From assembly GCA_017615245.1 (NCBI GenBank), contig JAGAAL010000043.1:33550-97549 (forward strand): DNA of 64,000 bases, given 5' to 3'. Origin of the DNA: Bacteroidaceae bacterium (GTDB lineage Bacteria; Bacteroidota; Bacteroidia; Bacteroidales; Bacteroidaceae). The first letter of the stretch is position 1, and each line of letters starts with the position of its first letter. Made by a program: the position numbers and the translations under genes. Positions 51,969 to 63,000 of the stretch are shown piece by piece. A model generated the notes under the pieces. It saw nothing but the letters and a program-made list of their open reading frames with translations, ran no database searches and had not been told where the DNA came from.

Positions 51969-54768
51969 ATGGATTGAGGTTTATGGTGCGAAGGTACATA
52001 ACCTCAAGAATGTCGATGTAAGAATCCCTCGGAACAGCCTTACCGTTATCACAGGACTGAGTGGTAGCGGTAAGTCGAGTCTGGCTTTCGATACTATCTT
52101 TGCTGAGGGCCAGCGCCGCTATATTGAGACTTTCTCTGCATACGTGCGTAACTTCTTGGGAGGTATGCAACGGCCTGAGGTTGATAAGATTACGGGGTTG
52201 AGTCCTGTAATCAGCATCGAACAGAAAACCACGAACAAGAATCCACGCAGTACGGTGGGAACGGTGACTGAGGTATATGACTACCTCCGTCTGCTGTTTG
52301 CGCGTGCTGCTGATGCTTATAGTCACGTTACGGGCGAAAAAATGGTGAAGTATACGGAGGAACAGATTCTGGAGCTTATCCTCTCGCATTATGAGGGTCG
52401 TCGCATCTATATCCTGGCACCTGTAGTCCGTAGTCGTAAGGGTCATTATCGTGAGTTGTTTGAGAGCCTGATGAAGAAGGGCTATCTGCATGTGCGTATC
52501 GACGACAAAGTGGTGGAGATGACGCCCAACATGCGTGTTGACCGTTACAAGAACCACAATATCGAAGTGGTGGTTGACCGTTTGGCGGTCAGCAGTAAAG
52601 ATAGCGACCGTCTGGCAAAAAGTGTTACGACTGCGATGAATTTGGGAGAGGGACTTATCATGATTCTCGACAAAGACTCGGGTGAGGTGAAACACTACTC
52701 ACGCCGTCTGATGTGCCCTACGACGGGCATCAGCTATCACGACCCTGCACCCAACAACTTTTCGTTCAATTCGCCACAAGGAGCTTGCCCATGCTGTAAG
52801 GGATTGGGCTATATCAGCCTGATTGACCGCGACAAAATCATCCCTGACAAGACCCTTTCTGTCTATGAGGGAGCATTGGCTCCGCTGGGCAAGTATAAGA
52901 ACACCATGATTTTCATGCAGATTCACGGTGTGTTCGACCATTATGAACAAAGTATCCATACTCCTGTGGAGGAATTGCCCGAAGAGGTGGTTCACGACCT
53001 GATATATGGTTGCAACGAACGTATCCGCATCCCTGCTGCGATGATTCATCAGACGAACGACTTATACACTTCGTATGAAGGGCTGGCACGCTATATCAAC
53101 CAACTGCGTGATAGCGAAATGTCGGCTCAGGCACAACGATGGGCAGATTCGTTCGACAGCATTACCGTCTGTCCCGAATGTGGCGGCTCGCGTCTGAATC
53201 AGGAGGCGATGAGCTATCGCTTTGCAGGAAAGAACATCTACGAACTGTCATGTATGGACCTCAAAGACCTGCAGGAATGGCTCGCAGGAGTGGATGAGCA
53301 GCTATCTGCCAAACAGCAGAAAATCGCTGCAGAGATATTGAAGGAGATTCGCAGCCGATTGCAGTTTCTGCTCGATGTGGGTCTAGATTATCTATCGCTC
53401 AATCGTAGCACTATGAGCCTGTCGGGTGGCGAGAGTCAGCGAATCAGATTGGCTACACAGATAGGTGCCAAACTGGTGAATGTGTTGTATATCCTCGACG
53501 AACCCAGCATTGGCCTCCATCAACGTGACAATCAGCGACTCATCAACTCGCTCAAGATGCTTCGCGATGAAGGGAATACCGTCATTGTGGTGGAGCACGA
53601 CAAAGACATGATGCTCGCAGCCGACTACATCATCGATATGGGACCGCTTGCAGGTCGCAAGGGTGGGGAAGTGATGTTCCAGGGAATACCCCAGGATTTG
53701 CTGAAGACAGATACGCTGACGGCACGTTTCCTTCGCGGGGAAGGCGAAAGCGCAGTACGATTCAATCGTGCAGAACAAGTGGGGAGTGGGTCTTCTCTTT
53801 CTTTGTTTGGTTGCTGCGGAAACAACCTGAAGAATGTGACCGTTTCGTTTCCGCTTCGCAAACTGATTTGTGTGACGGGAGTCAGCGGAAGCGGGAAATC
53901 AACCCTCATCAACGATACCCTGCAGCCCATACTCAGTCAGCATCTCTATCGCTCGCTCAGGGCACCTTTGGCTTACGAGTCGATAGAGGGACTTGAATAT
54001 ATCAATAAGGTGGTGACGGTCGATCAGTCGCCTATCGGACGTACGCCTCGAAGCAATCCTGCAACCTATACGGGGGTGTTCAGCGACATCCGCGACCTCT
54101 TTGTGAAACTACCCGAGGCTGTGATGCGAGGCTACAAGCCTGGACGTTTCTCATTCAATGTGGCAGGCGGACGATGTGAAGCCTGTGGTGGAAACGGCTA
54201 CAAGACCATCGCGATGAATTTCCTGCCCGATGTGCTATCTCCTTGTGAGGTATGTCGTGGAAAACGATATAATCGTGAGACTTGTGAGGTGAAGTTCAAA
54301 GGTAAATCGATTGCAGATGTGCTCGATATGACCATCAACCACGCAGTAGAGTTTTTCGAGAACCAACCCAACATCCTCAATAAGATTAAGGTGATTCAGG
54401 AAGTGGGATTGGGCTATATCAAACTGGGACAACCTTCATCTACCTTATCGGGTGGTGAGAGCCAGCGTGTGAAGTTAGCTACCGAGCTAAGCCGCAAAGA
54501 TACAGGCAACACGCTCTATATCCTCGACGAACCAACCACAGGACTCCACTACGAGGATATCAAGGCCCTGATGGCTGTCCTCAACCGCCTTGTAGAGAAA
54601 GGGAATACCGTTATCGTTATCGAACATAATCTGGATGTCATCAGTCAGGCCGATTATATCATCGATATGGGCCCAGAAGGTGGTAAGGACGGAGGTGAAA
54701 TCGTAGCACAAGGAACGCTCGACGATGTGCGTGCTTCTCACAAAGGTTATACTTGGAAGTATTTGTAG
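51958..54768 (+). CDS. uvrA: Excinuclease ABC subunit A
   Basis: A 936-residue UvrA, the damage-recognition ATPase of nucleotide excision repair. Two ABC modules are visible: Walker A GLSGSGKSS and GVSGSGKST; signatures LSGGESQRIRLA and LSGGESQRVKLA; zinc-binding Cys pairs CPCCKG, CPECGG and CEACGG ... CEVCRG. Length is normal. Two adjacent ATGs (51958, 51961) could start it; both overlap the end of the CHU_C gene, so it may be translated from that transcript. Bacteroidales often have a second uvrA; which one this is cannot be told. Confidence 0.97.
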   Translation: MMNEWIEVYGAKVHNLKNVDVRIPRNSLTVITGLSGSGKSSLAFDTIFAEGQRRYIETFSAYVRNFLGGMQRPEVDKITGLSPVISIEQKTTNKNPRSTVGTVTEVYDYLRLLFARAADAYSHVTGEKMVKYTEEQILELILSHYEGRRIYILAPVVRSRKGHYRELFESLMKKGYLHVRIDDKVVEMTPNMRVDRYKNHNIEVVVDRLAVSSKDSDRLAKSVTTAMNLGEGLIMILDKDSGEVKHYSRRLMCPTTGISYHDPAPNNFSFNSPQGACPCCKGLGYISLIDRDKIIPDKTLSVYEGALAPLGKYKNTMIFMQIHGVFDHYEQSIHTPVEELPEEVVHDLIYGCNERIRIPAAMIHQTNDLYTSYEGLARYINQLRDSEMSAQAQRWADSFDSITVCPECGGSRLNQEAMSYRFAGKNIYELSCMDLKDLQEWLAGVDEQLSAKQQKIAAEILKEIRSRLQFLLDVGLDYLSLNRSTMSLSGGESQRIRLATQIGAKLVNVLYILDEPSIGLHQRDNQRLINSLKMLRDEGNTVIVVEHDKDMMLAADYIIDMGPLAGRKGGEVMFQGIPQDLLKTDTLTARFLRGEGESAVRFNRAEQVGSGSSLSLFGCCGNNLKNVTVSFPLRKLICVTGVSGSGKSTLINDTLQPILSQHLYRSLRAPLAYESIEGLEYINKVVTVDQSPIGRTPRSNPATYTGVFSDIRDLFVKLPEAVMRGYKPGRFSFNVAGGRCEACGGNGYKTIAMNFLPDVLSPCEVCRGKRYNRETCEVKFKGKSIADVLDMTINHAVEFFENQPNILNKIKVIQEVGLGYIKLGQPSSTLSGGESQRVKLATELSRKDTGNTLYILDEPTTGLHYEDIKALMAVLNRLVEKGNTVIVIEHNLDVISQADYIIDMGPEGGKDGGEIVAQGTLDDVRASHKGYTWKYL

Positions 54769-54770
54769 TT

Positions 54771-54778
54771 TATCTTTG
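54771..54778 (+). promoter_or_regulatory. Promoter -7 box for the hydrolase-DUF1653 gene
   Basis: TATCTTTGCA immediately after the uvrA stop; implied start about 14 bases before ATG 54799. Confidence 0.5.
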
Positions 54779-54798
54779 CACCTTCTCACGTTTAAGTA

Positions 54799-55608
54799 AT
54801 GAAAAAGATATTGTTCCTCCACGGCTTCTTTGCAAGCGGTCAGTGCATTCCTGCATTGGCCTTGCGTGATGCTTTGGCTGATAAGGTCCAAGTTCTAACA
54901 CCTGACCTTCCTCAGCACCCTAAGGAGGCTATGGAGCTGATAAGGTCGATTTGTGACAAGGAGCATCCGGATTTGCTTGTTGGCAACAGTTGCGGTTCGT
55001 TCTATGCCCAGATGCTTGCACCCATTGTTGGAGTGCCAGCCTTGTTAGGTAATCCGCACTTTCAGATGACAGATTTTTTGAAGCAGCGTATTGGAGAGCA
55101 TGAATACAAGTCGCCTCGAAGCGACGGCAACCAGAAGTTTGTTATCGACGAATCTTTGATACAGGAGTTTGCGGAAATGGAAGCCATCCAATTCAACTAC
55201 TGCAATCCATATTACAAGGACCGTGTGTGGGGATTGTTTGGCGAACAGGATACGTTGGCACACTTTGAGCCGCTGTTTTTGGAACATTACAATAAGACTT
55301 TCCACTTCCCTGGAGGTCATACGCCGACTGCCGACGAAGTGCGCACATGGTACATCCCTTTGATAGAGAAACTGCTGATGGATTATCCTCTGCCCGAAGA
55401 TGGCAGCAGATATTTCCAACATTTCAAGGGAGGTCGTTACCGTTATATCCGCACAGCCTTCGACTCAGAAACAAAGGAACGGATGGTGATATACCAAGCA
55501 CTCTACGGAGAAAAACAATTCTGGGTTCGTCCAGAAAAAATGTTCTTCGAAACCATTGAGCGTGATGGACACAAATTTACAAGATTTACAGAGATAGGCA
55601 AAGAATGA
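54799..55608 (+). CDS. YqiA-like alpha/beta hydrolase fused to a DUF1653 domain
   Basis: A 269-residue two-domain protein. Residues 1-185 resemble the YqiA/YcfP esterase family: KILFLHGFFASGQ, nucleophile Ser in LVGNSCGSFYAQ, Asp in FGEQDTLAHF and His in FPGGHTPTADE. Residues about 198-265 are a DUF1653 domain (RYFQHFKGGRYRYIRTAFDS ... YQALYGEKQFWVRP), normally a separate small protein. The fusion suggests that both act on a common substrate, which is unknown. Confidence 0.88.
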   Translation: MKKILFLHGFFASGQCIPALALRDALADKVQVLTPDLPQHPKEAMELIRSICDKEHPDLLVGNSCGSFYAQMLAPIVGVPALLGNPHFQMTDFLKQRIGEHEYKSPRSDGNQKFVIDESLIQEFAEMEAIQFNYCNPYYKDRVWGLFGEQDTLAHFEPLFLEHYNKTFHFPGGHTPTADEVRTWYIPLIEKLLMDYPLPEDGSRYFQHFKGGRYRYIRTAFDSETKERMVIYQALYGEKQFWVRPEKMFFETIERDGHKFTRFTEIGKE

Positions 55609-55714
55609 CATGAAGTTTTCTCGATGAAAGCTACAAATTTACGTATTTTTCGTGAGAAATACACAAAAAAACAAAGTTTGTTATTTCTGTTGCTGCTTTT
55701 GAGTTTTTTTTTTG

Positions 55715-55722
55715 TAATTTTG
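55715..55722 (+). promoter_or_regulatory. Promoter -7 box for ispE
   Basis: TAATTTTGCA after a T-rich stretch; leader of about 19 bases to ATG 55748. Confidence 0.6.
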
Positions 55723-55747
55723 CAAAGTCAATTAAAAAATTACGCTT

Positions 55748-56578
55748 ATGATATACTACCCGAATGCTAAGATTAATATCGGACTGAATGTGGTGGCCAA
55801 ACGTCCAGATGGTTACCACGATTTGGAAACGGTGTTTTATCCCATCAATCTGCAGGATGCCATCGAGATGAATGTGATTGAGGAGGATGTTCCGATGTGT
55901 GGCTATCGCCTGAAAGTGACTGGAAACACGCTTGGCGGTACTCCTGAGGACAATCTGGTGATTAAGGCCTATAAGTTGCTGAAGTCGGACTATGACATCC
56001 CTGACCTCAGTTTCAATGTGTTCAAACACATCCCTACGGGAGCTGGATTGGGAGGTGGATCGTCGGATGCTGCGTTCACCATCAAGGCCATCAACGATAA
56101 GTTTGCTTTAGGTCTGACCGATGCTGATATGGAGAAGTATGCCTCGATACTCGGGGCAGATTGTCCATTCTTTATCAAGAACCGTCCGGTGATGGCTACA
56201 GGTATCGGTAATGTGTTCCATCCTATCAAACTATCGTTGGCAGGTAAGGTGTTGTTGCTGATTAAACCAGACGTCTATGTCTCTACTACGGATGCTTACC
56301 GTCATGTAACCCCTCAACGTCCAAAGGAACCATTGTCGAAACTGCTGACTCGTCCGATTGAGACTTGGAAGGATACGGTGAAGAACGACTTCGAAGATAG
56401 TGTGTTCTGCAAGTATCCGGAGATTGCCGCCATCAAAGATAAGATGTACGATATGGGTGCATTGTATGCTGCGATGTCGGGTAGCGGAAGTAGTGTGTTC
56501 GGCATCTTCGACGAACCTGTGGAGTATGTCGATGAGACCTTTGCTGGCTATTTCTGCAGACAAAGAACTTTGGAATAA
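55748..56578 (+). CDS. ispE: 4-diphosphocytidyl-2-C-methyl-D-erythritol kinase
   Basis: A 276-residue GHMP kinase of the non-mevalonate isoprenoid pathway, phosphorylating the 2-hydroxyl of CDP-methylerythritol. Motifs: [20 protein letters not shown] at the start, the ATP loop [14 protein letters not shown] and the C-terminal [13 protein letters not shown]. Length is normal. It has its own promoter and is followed by ligA, with a GC-rich palindrome in between. Confidence 0.97.
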   Translation: MIYYPNAKINIGLNVVAKRPDGYHDLETVFYPINLQDAIEMNVIEEDVPMCGYRLKVTGNTLGGTPEDNLVIKAYKLLKSDYDIPDLSFNVFKHIPTGAGLGGGSSDAAFTIKAINDKFALGLTDADMEKYASILGADCPFFIKNRPVMATGIGNVFHPIKLSLAGKVLLLIKPDVYVSTTDAYRHVTPQRPKEPLSKLLTRPIETWKDTVKNDFEDSVFCKYPEIAAIKDKMYDMGALYAAMSGSGSSVFGIFDEPVEYVDETFAGYFCRQRTLE

Positions 56579-56579
56579 A

Positions 56580-56606
56580 GACCCCCTGACCCCCTTTAGG
56601 GGGAAA
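56580..56606. repeat. GC-rich palindrome between ispE and ligA
   Basis: ACCCCCTGACCCCCTTTAGGGGG, directly after the ispE stop. Member of the loose CCCC..GGGG family; it may also weaken read-through into ligA. Confidence 0.6.
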
Positions 56607-56629
56607 GAGACCTTAGACTTTAGAGGTAA

Positions 56630-58705
56630 ATGGAAGATGTAAGTGGTAGGATTGAGCAGCTTCGTAAGGAGCTACACCAGCATAACTATAACTATTATGT
56701 GTTGAACCAACCCACGATTAGTGATTATGAGTTCGACCAGATGATGCATGAGCTGGAGGATTTGGAACGTCAGCATCCTGAATATGCCGACCCGAACTCT
56801 CCAACCCAGCGTGTAGGTAGCGACTTGAACCAGTCGTTCAAGCAGGTGCCGCACAAATATCCGATGCTTTCGTTGGCGAATACTTACAACGAAGATGAGA
56901 TACGTGATTTCTACGAACGAGTAAGTAATGGTCTTGCAGGTGAGGACTTCGAGATTGTGGCTGAGATGAAATACGACGGATTGAGTATTTCGCTGACATA
57001 CGTGGACGGAGAGTTGACGCAAGCTGTGACGCGAGGTGATGGTGTCGTGGGTGATGATGTGACAGCTAATGTGCGAACCATCCGCAGCATCCCTTTGAAG
57101 CTGAAAGAAGGATCAGGCTATCCGAATGAGTTTGAAATCAGAGGCGAAATCTTGATGCCCTGGACCTCGTTCGAGGCGCTGAATGCCGAACGTGAGGCAA
57201 AAGAAGAACCGCTCTTTGCCAACCCCCGTAATGCAGCAAGCGGTACATTGAAGTCGCAGAAATCGGAACTTGTGGCTGCTCGCAAACTGGACGCTTTCCT
57301 TTATTATCTCATTGTGCCCGAGGGAGCTACGATGCAAGCATCGTCTTCAGGCGGTATGGCTGATTTGTTCGGGATGACTTCCGAACAGGCATTTGTCAAT
57401 GAGTACCATTACGAGGGGCTGATGAAAGCAAAGGAGTGGGGTTTCAAGATTTCGGATGGGATGAAGAAATGTAAGTCGATTGACGACATCATGGATTTCA
57501 TCAACTATTGGGATAAGGAACGCAAGAACCTACCTGTAGCGACAGATGGCGTTGTGCTGAAAGTCAATTCGCTCCGTCAGCAGCGTCATCTTGGCTATAC
57601 AGCAAAGTCGCCCAGATGGGCTATTGCGTATAAGTTCAAGGCCGAACGTGAGTGTACACGTCTGAACGAAGTGACCTATCAGGTAGGACGTACAGGTGCA
57701 ATCACTCCTGTTGCCAATATGGACCCTGTTCAGTTGGCAGGAACGATGGTGAAACGTGCTTCGCTTCACAATGCAGATGTCATCAACGAACTCGACCTCT
57801 ACATAGGCGATATGGTGTATGTGGAGAAGGGCGGCGAGATTATCCCTAAAGTGGTTGGGGTGAATAAAGACAAACGTGAGCCAGGCATGCAGAAGGTGGA
57901 GTTTATCACTCATTGCCCTGAATGTGGTGCGCCGCTCGTGAGGTATGAGGGTGAGGCTGCCCATTATTGTCCGAACGAGACGGGATGTCCGCCTCAGATC
58001 AAAGGACGCATCGAGCATTACATCAGTCGCAAAGCGATGAATATCGACAGTTTAGGGCCTGAAACGGTAGATGATTTCTATCAGCGTGGGCTGATTCACG
58101 ATATAGCAGATCTGTATCAATTGACTATCGCACAGGTTGCGGGCTTCAATAAAAACCGTGTGGTATCGGCTACGAAAGCCGTTGAAGCCATCAAGAATTC
58201 AGTCAACGTGCCATTCGAGCGTGTGGTATTCGCTATCGGAATCCGTTTCGTGGGTGAGACAACCGCCAAGCTGTTAGCCCGAAAGTTCAAGACGATGGAG
58301 GCTCTCCGTCATGCTACCTTGGAGCAGTTGCTTGATGTTGATGGAGTGGGGCAGGTGATTGCAGAGAGTGTCATCCGCTATTTTGCAGACGAGAAGAACC
58401 AAATCATCATTGAGCGATTAGCAGCAGCTGGCGTACAGATGCAGATGTCGGAAGAAGAACTCGCAGGGCATACAGACAAGCTCGCAGGACAGAGTATCGT
58501 CATCAGCGGTGTGTTCCAGCATCATTCGCGCGATGAGTATAAAGCCATGATTGAAAAGAACGGGGGGAAGAACGTGGGTAGCATCTCCGCTAAGACCTCG
58601 TTTGTGCTTGCAGGTGACAACATGGGACCTGCAAAATTGGAGAAAGCACAGAAACTCGGCGTGAAAATCGTGAATGAAGACGAATTTTTACAGATGCTCG
58701 CATAA
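56630..58705 (+). CDS. ligA: NAD-dependent DNA ligase
   Basis: A 691-residue ligase sealing nicks with NAD+, needed for replication and repair. Ia domain at the N-terminus ([19 protein letters not shown]), adenylation domain with the active-site Lys in [13 protein letters not shown] fold, four-Cys zinc finger ([20 protein letters not shown]), HhH repeats ([14 protein letters not shown]) and a C-terminal BRCT domain (about 610-691). Complete and of normal length. Confidence 0.97.
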   Translation: MEDVSGRIEQLRKELHQHNYNYYVLNQPTISDYEFDQMMHELEDLERQHPEYADPNSPTQRVGSDLNQSFKQVPHKYPMLSLANTYNEDEIRDFYERVSNGLAGEDFEIVAEMKYDGLSISLTYVDGELTQAVTRGDGVVGDDVTANVRTIRSIPLKLKEGSGYPNEFEIRGEILMPWTSFEALNAEREAKEEPLFANPRNAASGTLKSQKSELVAARKLDAFLYYLIVPEGATMQASSSGGMADLFGMTSEQAFVNEYHYEGLMKAKEWGFKISDGMKKCKSIDDIMDFINYWDKERKNLPVATDGVVLKVNSLRQQRHLGYTAKSPRWAIAYKFKAERECTRLNEVTYQVGRTGAITPVANMDPVQLAGTMVKRASLHNADVINELDLYIGDMVYVEKGGEIIPKVVGVNKDKREPGMQKVEFITHCPECGAPLVRYEGEAAHYCPNETGCPPQIKGRIEHYISRKAMNIDSLGPETVDDFYQRGLIHDIADLYQLTIAQVAGFNKNRVVSATKAVEAIKNSVNVPFERVVFAIGIRFVGETTAKLLARKFKTMEALRHATLEQLLDVDGVGQVIAESVIRYFADEKNQIIIERLAAAGVQMQMSEEELAGHTDKLAGQSIVISGVFQHHSRDEYKAMIEKNGGKNVGSISAKTSFVLAGDNMGPAKLEKAQKLGVKIVNEDEFLQMLA

Positions 58706-58723
58706 TATGTCATAATTATTTCG

Positions 58724-58731
58724 TACCTTTG
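58724..58731 (+). promoter_or_regulatory. Promoter -7 box for dapA
   Basis: TACCTTTGCG, about 66 bases before ATG 58797, in the gap after ligA. Confidence 0.65.
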
Positions 58732-58796
58732 CGGCTGAAAACTAAAATGGCGTCAAAGGTACGTATGTTTTTTGATGTCATCACAACAACAACATC

Positions 58797-59690
58797 ATGG
58801 CACATAATAAATTCAGAGGATTAGGTATCGCACTCGTTACACCTTTTACAAAGAGTGGGGCGGTAGACTATGACTCGCTACGACACATACTCGATTATCA
58901 GTTAGGAAACGGCATCGATTTCCTTTGCATCCTTGCCACAACTGGCGAGACACCTTGTCTGACGTTAGAGGAAAAACATAAAATCAAAGAAATCGTTATT
59001 GAAAAAGTCAAAGGAACCATTCCTATCTTGATGGGATGCGGAGGAAACAATACCTCAGAAATCGTTCGTGCCCTGCAGACAGAAGACTTTACTGGTATTG
59101 ATGGCATCCTTAGTGTTTGTCCATACTACAACAAACCATCGCAGGAGGGACTCTATCAACACTTTAAAGCGATTGCTAATGCAACGACTCTTCCGGTCGT
59201 ACTGTATAATGTGCCAGGTCGAGTAGGTGTGAACATGACCGCAGAGACCACGCTTCGTCTTGCTAATGATTGCAAGAACATTGTTGCTATCAAGGAAGCA
59301 AGTGGTAACTTCACCCAGATTGACGATATCATCAAAAACAAACCATCACATTTCGAAGTTATTTCAGGTGATGACGGCATCACTTTCCCTTTGATTACTT
59401 TGGGAGCTGTAGGTGTCATTAGTGTGATTGGTAATGCACTACCTAATGAGTTCGGACGTATGGTTCGTCTGGCTCTCAGTGGCAACTATTCCGATGCTTT
59501 GACCATTCATCATAAGTTTACAGAACTGTTTAAGCTCCTCTTCGTTGATGGTAATCCTGCAGGTGTGAAAGCAATGATGAACAGCATGGGACTTCTTGAG
59601 AACGAACTACGACTTCCTTTAGTTCCTGCACGTCTCACCACATTCGGCGAAATTAGTGCCATCGTGAAGGAACTAAACATTAAGTATTAA
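58797..59690 (+). CDS. dapA: 4-hydroxy-tetrahydrodipicolinate synthase
   Basis: A 297-residue class I aldolase condensing pyruvate with aspartate semialdehyde, the first committed step of lysine and diaminopimelate synthesis. Visible motifs: ALVTPFTKSGAVDYDSL, TTGETPCLTLEE, YYNKPSQEGLYQHF, the Schiff-base Lys in AIKEASGNF and ISGDDGITFPL. Length is normal. It is a single-gene unit with its own promoter and terminator. Confidence 0.97.
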   Translation: MAHNKFRGLGIALVTPFTKSGAVDYDSLRHILDYQLGNGIDFLCILATTGETPCLTLEEKHKIKEIVIEKVKGTIPILMGCGGNNTSEIVRALQTEDFTGIDGILSVCPYYNKPSQEGLYQHFKAIANATTLPVVLYNVPGRVGVNMTAETTLRLANDCKNIVAIKEASGNFTQIDDIIKNKPSHFEVISGDDGITFPLITLGAVGVISVIGNALPNEFGRMVRLALSGNYSDALTIHHKFTELFKLLFVDGNPAGVKAMMNSMGLLENELRLPLVPARLTTFGEISAIVKELNIKY

Positions 59691-59717
59691 AAGGACCCCC
59701 TTTGTCTGTTAATAGAT

Positions 59718-59759
59718 AAGTCCCATGAGTCCTATAAGTCTTATGGGACTTTTGTTTTA
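59718..59759 (+). terminator. Intrinsic terminator after dapA
   Basis: A 12-bp stem (AAGTCCCATGAG with CTTATGGGACTT, one G-U pair) followed by TTGTTTT. Confidence 0.85.
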
Positions 59760-59786
59760 GTTTCACAAACTCAACTTATATGGCTC

Positions 59787-59901
59787 TGAAGGGCTTTGAA
59801 GGGAAGTTAAAGGGAATTGAAGGGACGATACTTTGCAGGTGGCAAATCATTCGTCCTTTTAACTTCCTTTCCATTCTCTTCCCTTCCTTTCTATTCCTTT
59901 C
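59787..59901. repeat. Purine/pyrimidine inverted repeat
   Basis: The left arm (59787-59829) is a chain of GAAGGG-type purine units; the right arm (59851-59901) is pyrimidine-rich and contains the complement (TCGTCC, TTTTAACTTCC). The core TTTGC-AGGTG-GCAAA (59832-59846) is palindromic. The open frame crossing it looks spurious. In plan it resembles the elements at 8645 and 50567. Confidence 0.55.
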
Positions 59902-59924
59902 TGCTTATCTTGCAAAAGTTGCCT

Positions 59925-59966
59925 TAATTAATAAAACAGAAGGCCCGCTTCCCAAGAAGCAGACCT
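59925..59966 (-). terminator. Terminator after the outer membrane protein gene
   Basis: On the minus strand AGGTCTGCTTC pairs with GAAGCGGGCCT (loop TTGG, two G-U pairs) and is followed by TCTGTTTTATT. Confidence 0.75.
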
Positions 59967-60010
59967 CCCTCAATTAGGTAATTATTAATTTTAGGCTAGT
60001 TTCTCTTTGA

Positions 60011-63000
60011 TTAGAAGCGGCCGCCACCTGGCATTCCGCCACCCATTGGCATTCCGCCTCCGCCCATTGGCATACCACCACCTGCTGGAGCCATAGGCAT
60101 GTTAGCCTGACGAGCTGCACGCTGCTGACGTAATTCACGACGACCTGATGCACTTCCGAAGAAGTTGAAGCGGTAGATGAAGTGTGCCATTATGTAGCTG
60201 TTAACAGTCTGTGTCCAAGTATCTGTACGACCGTTTGCGCTGATGTTGCGGTTGAAGTTCTTGCGGTTGTTCAAGATATCGTATGCCTGGAGGCTGATGG
60301 TTGCTGCACGTCCTTTGAGGAAGCGGTAGCTTACCTGTGCGTTCCATACCAACTCGTTAGAGTTTGCTTCCTTTGAAGCGTAACCACGACGGCTGCTCAT
60401 GCTGATGTTGGTTGAATAACCCCATCCGTTATTGAAGTTACCGTTTGATTCAACACCATAGTTGAAGCTGAAGGTGTTAGGACTGTTCACTTCTTGGTAT
60501 TTGTTCTTCTGGTGAGTGTAGTTGATATTACCGCTGATACCGATATCCCAGTAGTCCTGACGATAGTTCAATCTGATGTTCTCGCCAAGGGTGAGGTTGT
60601 TGGTCTGGTTCTTCAAGTCATCATATTGGTATATTGCTCTACCTCCTACGTAGTCAAGAACAACTGGTTTGCCATCAGCACCCATTACTTGCTTTGAGAG
60701 GTAACTTACGTTGTTGTTATAGCTTGCACGTGTGCTAGTGTTCAACATCAGTCGCTCGTTTGCGAAGAGTGGAGTGTTGAATCCGAAGTTCACGCTTGAG
60801 TTCCAGTTACCGCTGATGTTCATTGGCATGGTAACAGACTGACCGGTTGTTGGATCATGTTGTGTACGGCTACTTACGTTGTTCGATGTCATACTGAACG
60901 ATGCGTTCACGTTGTAACTCTGCATGGTTGAAGTCACGTAGTTCTGCCAGCCGAGTGAGAAGTTGTGGTTGAACGAGTTTTTCAACTCTGGGTTACCCAT
61001 GCGGATATTCAATGGGTTACTGTCATCCACAATATTAAGCAAGTTTGTGATACTTGGCTGGTTCATTTGCATACGGTATGAGAAGTTCAGCTGGTTCTGA
61101 CGGTTGAATCTGTAACGGAACTGAAGTGATGGAGAAATCTTGAAGAAGTGACGGGTTGTATCAATATCTACACCCATGTAATTCTGTTCAATGTGCTGGC
61201 TCTGTGGTACCATCTGTACACCGATTGATGAGGTGATGAAGTTAGAATTCCAACGTACCTGAATATTGATGTTGTGGTTCGAGTCAATGTTCTTGTTGTG
61301 GTTGGTCAAGTCATCACTCAAGTACAGTTCCTGATCTTCGTAATACCAATCTGGAAGCATACCGAGTTTTTCCAGAATTGTGTCACCAAGTGCTGCCCAG
61401 TTTGAAGGATAGGTTACTTTGTCCCAAACCTGGTCTCTATTGTTCCATACGGATTCAAATCCTGTTCCACTTGGATCGTTTGGATCTCTCTTATACTTAT
61501 TAATAAGGTCGTATGTGTCGCTCATGCTCTTGCGGTAGTTATAGCTATAGCTATAGCTGGTCTGCAGTATGAGGTTCGTTGCAACAGGTTCACTATAAGT
61601 GAATCCAGCACTGAAACTCTTATTATTTGTTGGAGAGAGACGATAACGATATGTTGGCTGTGTCCTATAGGTGTATTCCCACTCGTTAGTTGCCGGATTA
61701 AACGTAGAATCAGTTTTTACCTGGAAATACGTAGCATTTGAACCATTAAAGTTGTCACCATCGCTTGTGTTGATGTTGAAACTACCGTTGAACGAGAGGT
61801 TACGGTTACGAGTCTTGAACCGACGGCTGATAGTCATGTTTGCACTTACCTGCTTGTTGTCGCTGAATGAGAGCGAGTTCGAGTTGTTACGGTTGGTTCG
61901 GATAGAATTTGGAATCATCGCATCCTGTTCGAATTCGTTTTCAATACCTATGATTGAATATGGGTCTGCGTTGAATTCGTTGTTTCTACCGCTACTGGTT
62001 GAGAATGAGTTACCGAATCCGATGACTGGACGTACGAGCATCGTGGTGAGTGAGTCGAGTTGCAACTCAATACGGAATTCTGCGTTAGCGTTGTCGTTGT
62101 GGCTACGGCTGTCGCTCAAGCGGTTTGAGTAGGTCTTGTATCCATAGCGGATATTCTCAGAAGATGACTTGCTCTGGTTCTCGCTCTTGCGGGCATTGTA
62201 ACGGATGTTACCACCAATCTCATACTTACGGTCTTTTGATGCTACGGCGTTGATACCGACCTGGCCGTTGCGGTTCTTACCGCCGCCGCCACCGCCGCCT
62301 CCACGGCCCATTCCCATACCGCCACCTCCGTTAGAGTTGAGGTTACCGATAATGGATGCCTGGAAGTTATCGTCGATAAAGCGGTTCAAGTTGATACGGT
62401 TAGCATACTGGTCTTCAGTACCGACACCGAGGTCGAAGTTACCGAACCAACCCTTGTTCATACCTTTCTTCACGGTGAGGTCGATCACAGTTTCTTCGTT
62501 ACCGTCAGCAATATTGGTCAAACGTTCCTGATCAGATGCGCGGTCGTATGTCTTGATGTTTTCGATGATTTCTGTTGGGATGTTCTTCATGGCCATATCC
62601 TTATCGTTCGAGAAGAATTCCTTACCGTTTACAAGGATACGCTGGATGGTCTTACCGTTAATCTTGATGGTACCGTCGCTGTCAACTTCTGCACCAGGCA
62701 GTTTCTTTACGAGGTCCTCAAGCACGGAGCCTTCAGGCACTTTGAATGCGTCGGCATTGAAGATAATGGTGTCTTCCCTCACCTCCATCTGAGGCAAAGC
62801 AGCTGTTACCACAGCACCTTCAATCAAGATGGTGTTAGGAATCAGCAGGGTAGTACCCACGTTATGAATCGTCTCACCATTACGAACGGTAATCTTACGT
62901 GTGAAGTTGTGGTAACCCAGATAGGAAATCTTCACGATGTAGGTACCTTCTTCTACGTTCTTGATGGTATAACCACCAAGTGTATTTGTTACACCACCAG

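Noticed and set aside
59780-59977. A 65-codon open frame in the dapA-outer membrane protein gap
   Set aside because: It spans an inverted repeat and a terminator and has low-complexity composition.
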